The notes beneath the pieces are model-generated. The model saw nothing but the letters and a program-made list of their open reading frames with translations. It made no database searches and was not told where the DNA came from. Shown here in pieces: positions 7,647 to 7,970 of a stretch of 7,970 bases of DNA. The position numbers were made by a program, and so were the translations under genes. The stretch is taken from NCBI GenBank assembly GCA_003511845.1, contig DOIV01000339.1, positions 1 to 7,970 on the forward strand. The letters are read 5' to 3'. The stretch comes from Flavobacteriaceae bacterium. GTDB taxonomy: Bacteria > Bacteroidota > Bacteroidia > Flavobacteriales > Flavobacteriaceae. Each line of letters begins with the position of its first letter. The first letter of the stretch is position 1.

Positions 7647-7677
7647 CAAAGATATTAGAAAACACATTCTTGCACAA
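7647..7677 (-). promoter_or_regulatory. Promoter of the thrS operon
   Basis: On the minus strand TTG (7677-7675), a 20-nt spacer and TATCTTTG (7654-7647) match the Bacteroidota promoter. Transcription should start near 7640, giving a leader of only about 15 nt before the ATG at 7625. This leaves no room for a T-box or other thrS leader control in the main transcript. Confidence 0.7.
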
Positions 7678-7703
7678 TAAATGCTTGTAATTATTTTGGT
7701 GTT

Positions 7704-7767
7704 ACCCCGTTAATTATATTCAGAACCAGCCATTAAGTTTTTAGTAACGGGGTCAGGCTTTCCGTTA
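7704..7767. repeat. REP-like inverted repeats sharing TAACGGGGT
   Basis: ACCCCGTTA at 7704-7712 is the exact reverse complement of TAACGGGGT at 7745-7753, with 32 nt between them. The right copy also forms its own hairpin: TAACGG (7745-7750) pairs with CCGTTA (7762-7767). Two G-T pairs can extend this stem, leaving the loop TCAGGCT. The two pairings are mutually exclusive. The GC-rich core stands out in AT-rich surroundings. Two inverted copies of a short imperfect palindrome are the layout of REP elements and their pairs; this identity is a guess without genome-wide copies. Confidence 0.55.
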
Positions 7768-7770
7768 AAT

Positions 7771-7795
7771 CTTATTAAAATGATATTTTAATAAG
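7771..7795. repeat. Perfect 11-bp AT-rich inverted repeat
   Basis: CTTATTAAAAT and ATTTTAATAAG are exact reverse complements separated by GAT. The element starts 3 nt after the REP-like hairpin. GATAT (7782-7786) and ATATC (7797-7801) give a smaller competing pairing. No T run follows on either strand, so it is a weak candidate for a terminator; a protein-binding site is as likely. Confidence 0.6.
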
Positions 7796-7928
7796 GATAT
7801 CACTTCAATCCTTAACACAAACACTTACTATATTTAGACATTCTTTAATCATTATAAGAGTGTAAAATACTGTATATAAGATAGGTGTAAAACAAAACAA
7901 AAAATAATGTAAATATTTTGCAAAATTG

Positions 7929-7960
7929 TTTGTTGAATTCTAAAAAGGATTATACATTTG
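7929..7960 (+). promoter_or_regulatory. Strong rightward promoter at the window edge
   Basis: TTTG at 7929-7932 and TACATTTG at 7953-7960 are 20 nt apart, a full match to the Bacteroidota promoter. A second TTG at 7933-7935 would give 17 nt. Transcription should start at about 7966. Upstream A-rich DNA could act as an UP-like element. The gene served lies beyond the window; the promoter strength would suit a stable RNA or housekeeping gene, but this cannot be seen. Confidence 0.6.
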
Positions 7961-7970
7961 CCGTCCTTAA

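Larger units (their letters stand above)
7678..7970. other. Non-coding region between divergent promoters
   Basis: No reading frame of useful length or similarity is visible on either strand, and no tRNA or rRNA is recognised. The stretch holds inverted repeats in its left half (7704-7801), then plain AT-rich DNA. An A-rich tract at about 7890-7907 lies upstream of a rightward promoter at the edge. Confidence 0.6.

Overview
The window looks like chromosomal DNA of a low-GC member of the Bacteroidota, most likely a Flavobacteriaceae relative. The evidence is the gene order thrS-infC-rpmI-rplT with proteins of typical Bacteroidota type, AT-rich intergenic DNA, mostly absent Shine-Dalgarno sequences, and several promoters of the Bacteroidota form TTG-(17-23 nt)-TAnnTTTG. 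No mobile element, CRISPR array, tRNA, rRNA or new multi-gene system can be seen. The ordinary genes fill the window and the interest lies in details.

Left part (1-1499). Two minus-strand genes encode exported proteins. The first runs off the left edge. It encodes a signal peptide and the Ig-like N-terminal domain of glycoside hydrolase family 9 enzymes, but is broken by an in-frame TAG at codon 27, exactly where the family usually has Gln. The second encodes a complete lipoprotein alpha/beta hydrolase with a Ser-Asp-His triad. The two genes have almost the same promoter and 5' leader, which suggests common control or a duplicated upstream region. Together they hint at a polysaccharide-related locus continuing to the left.

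Middle (1500-4260). A plus-strand SulP-family anion transporter with a STAS domain is transcribed divergently from the hydrolase. It carries an unusually long hydrophilic segment between membrane helices. It converges on a minus-strand Cof-type HAD phosphatase; the two stop codons are 24 bp apart.

Right part (4330-7680). The conserved translation operon is read on the minus strand: threonyl-tRNA synthetase, initiation factor IF-3, ribosomal proteins L35 and L20, ending in a strong hairpin terminator. The thrS promoter fixes the start at 7625. infC has no ATG at its 5' end and apparently starts at ATA (5663), in keeping with the non-AUG starts that let IF-3 control its own synthesis. The infC-rpmI and rpmI-rplT spacers both contain hairpins.

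Right edge (7678-7970). A non-coding stretch holds a cluster of inverted repeats. One pair shares the 9-mer TAACGGGGT in opposite orientations and resembles a REP-type element. A strong rightward promoter lies at the very end and must serve a gene outside the window.
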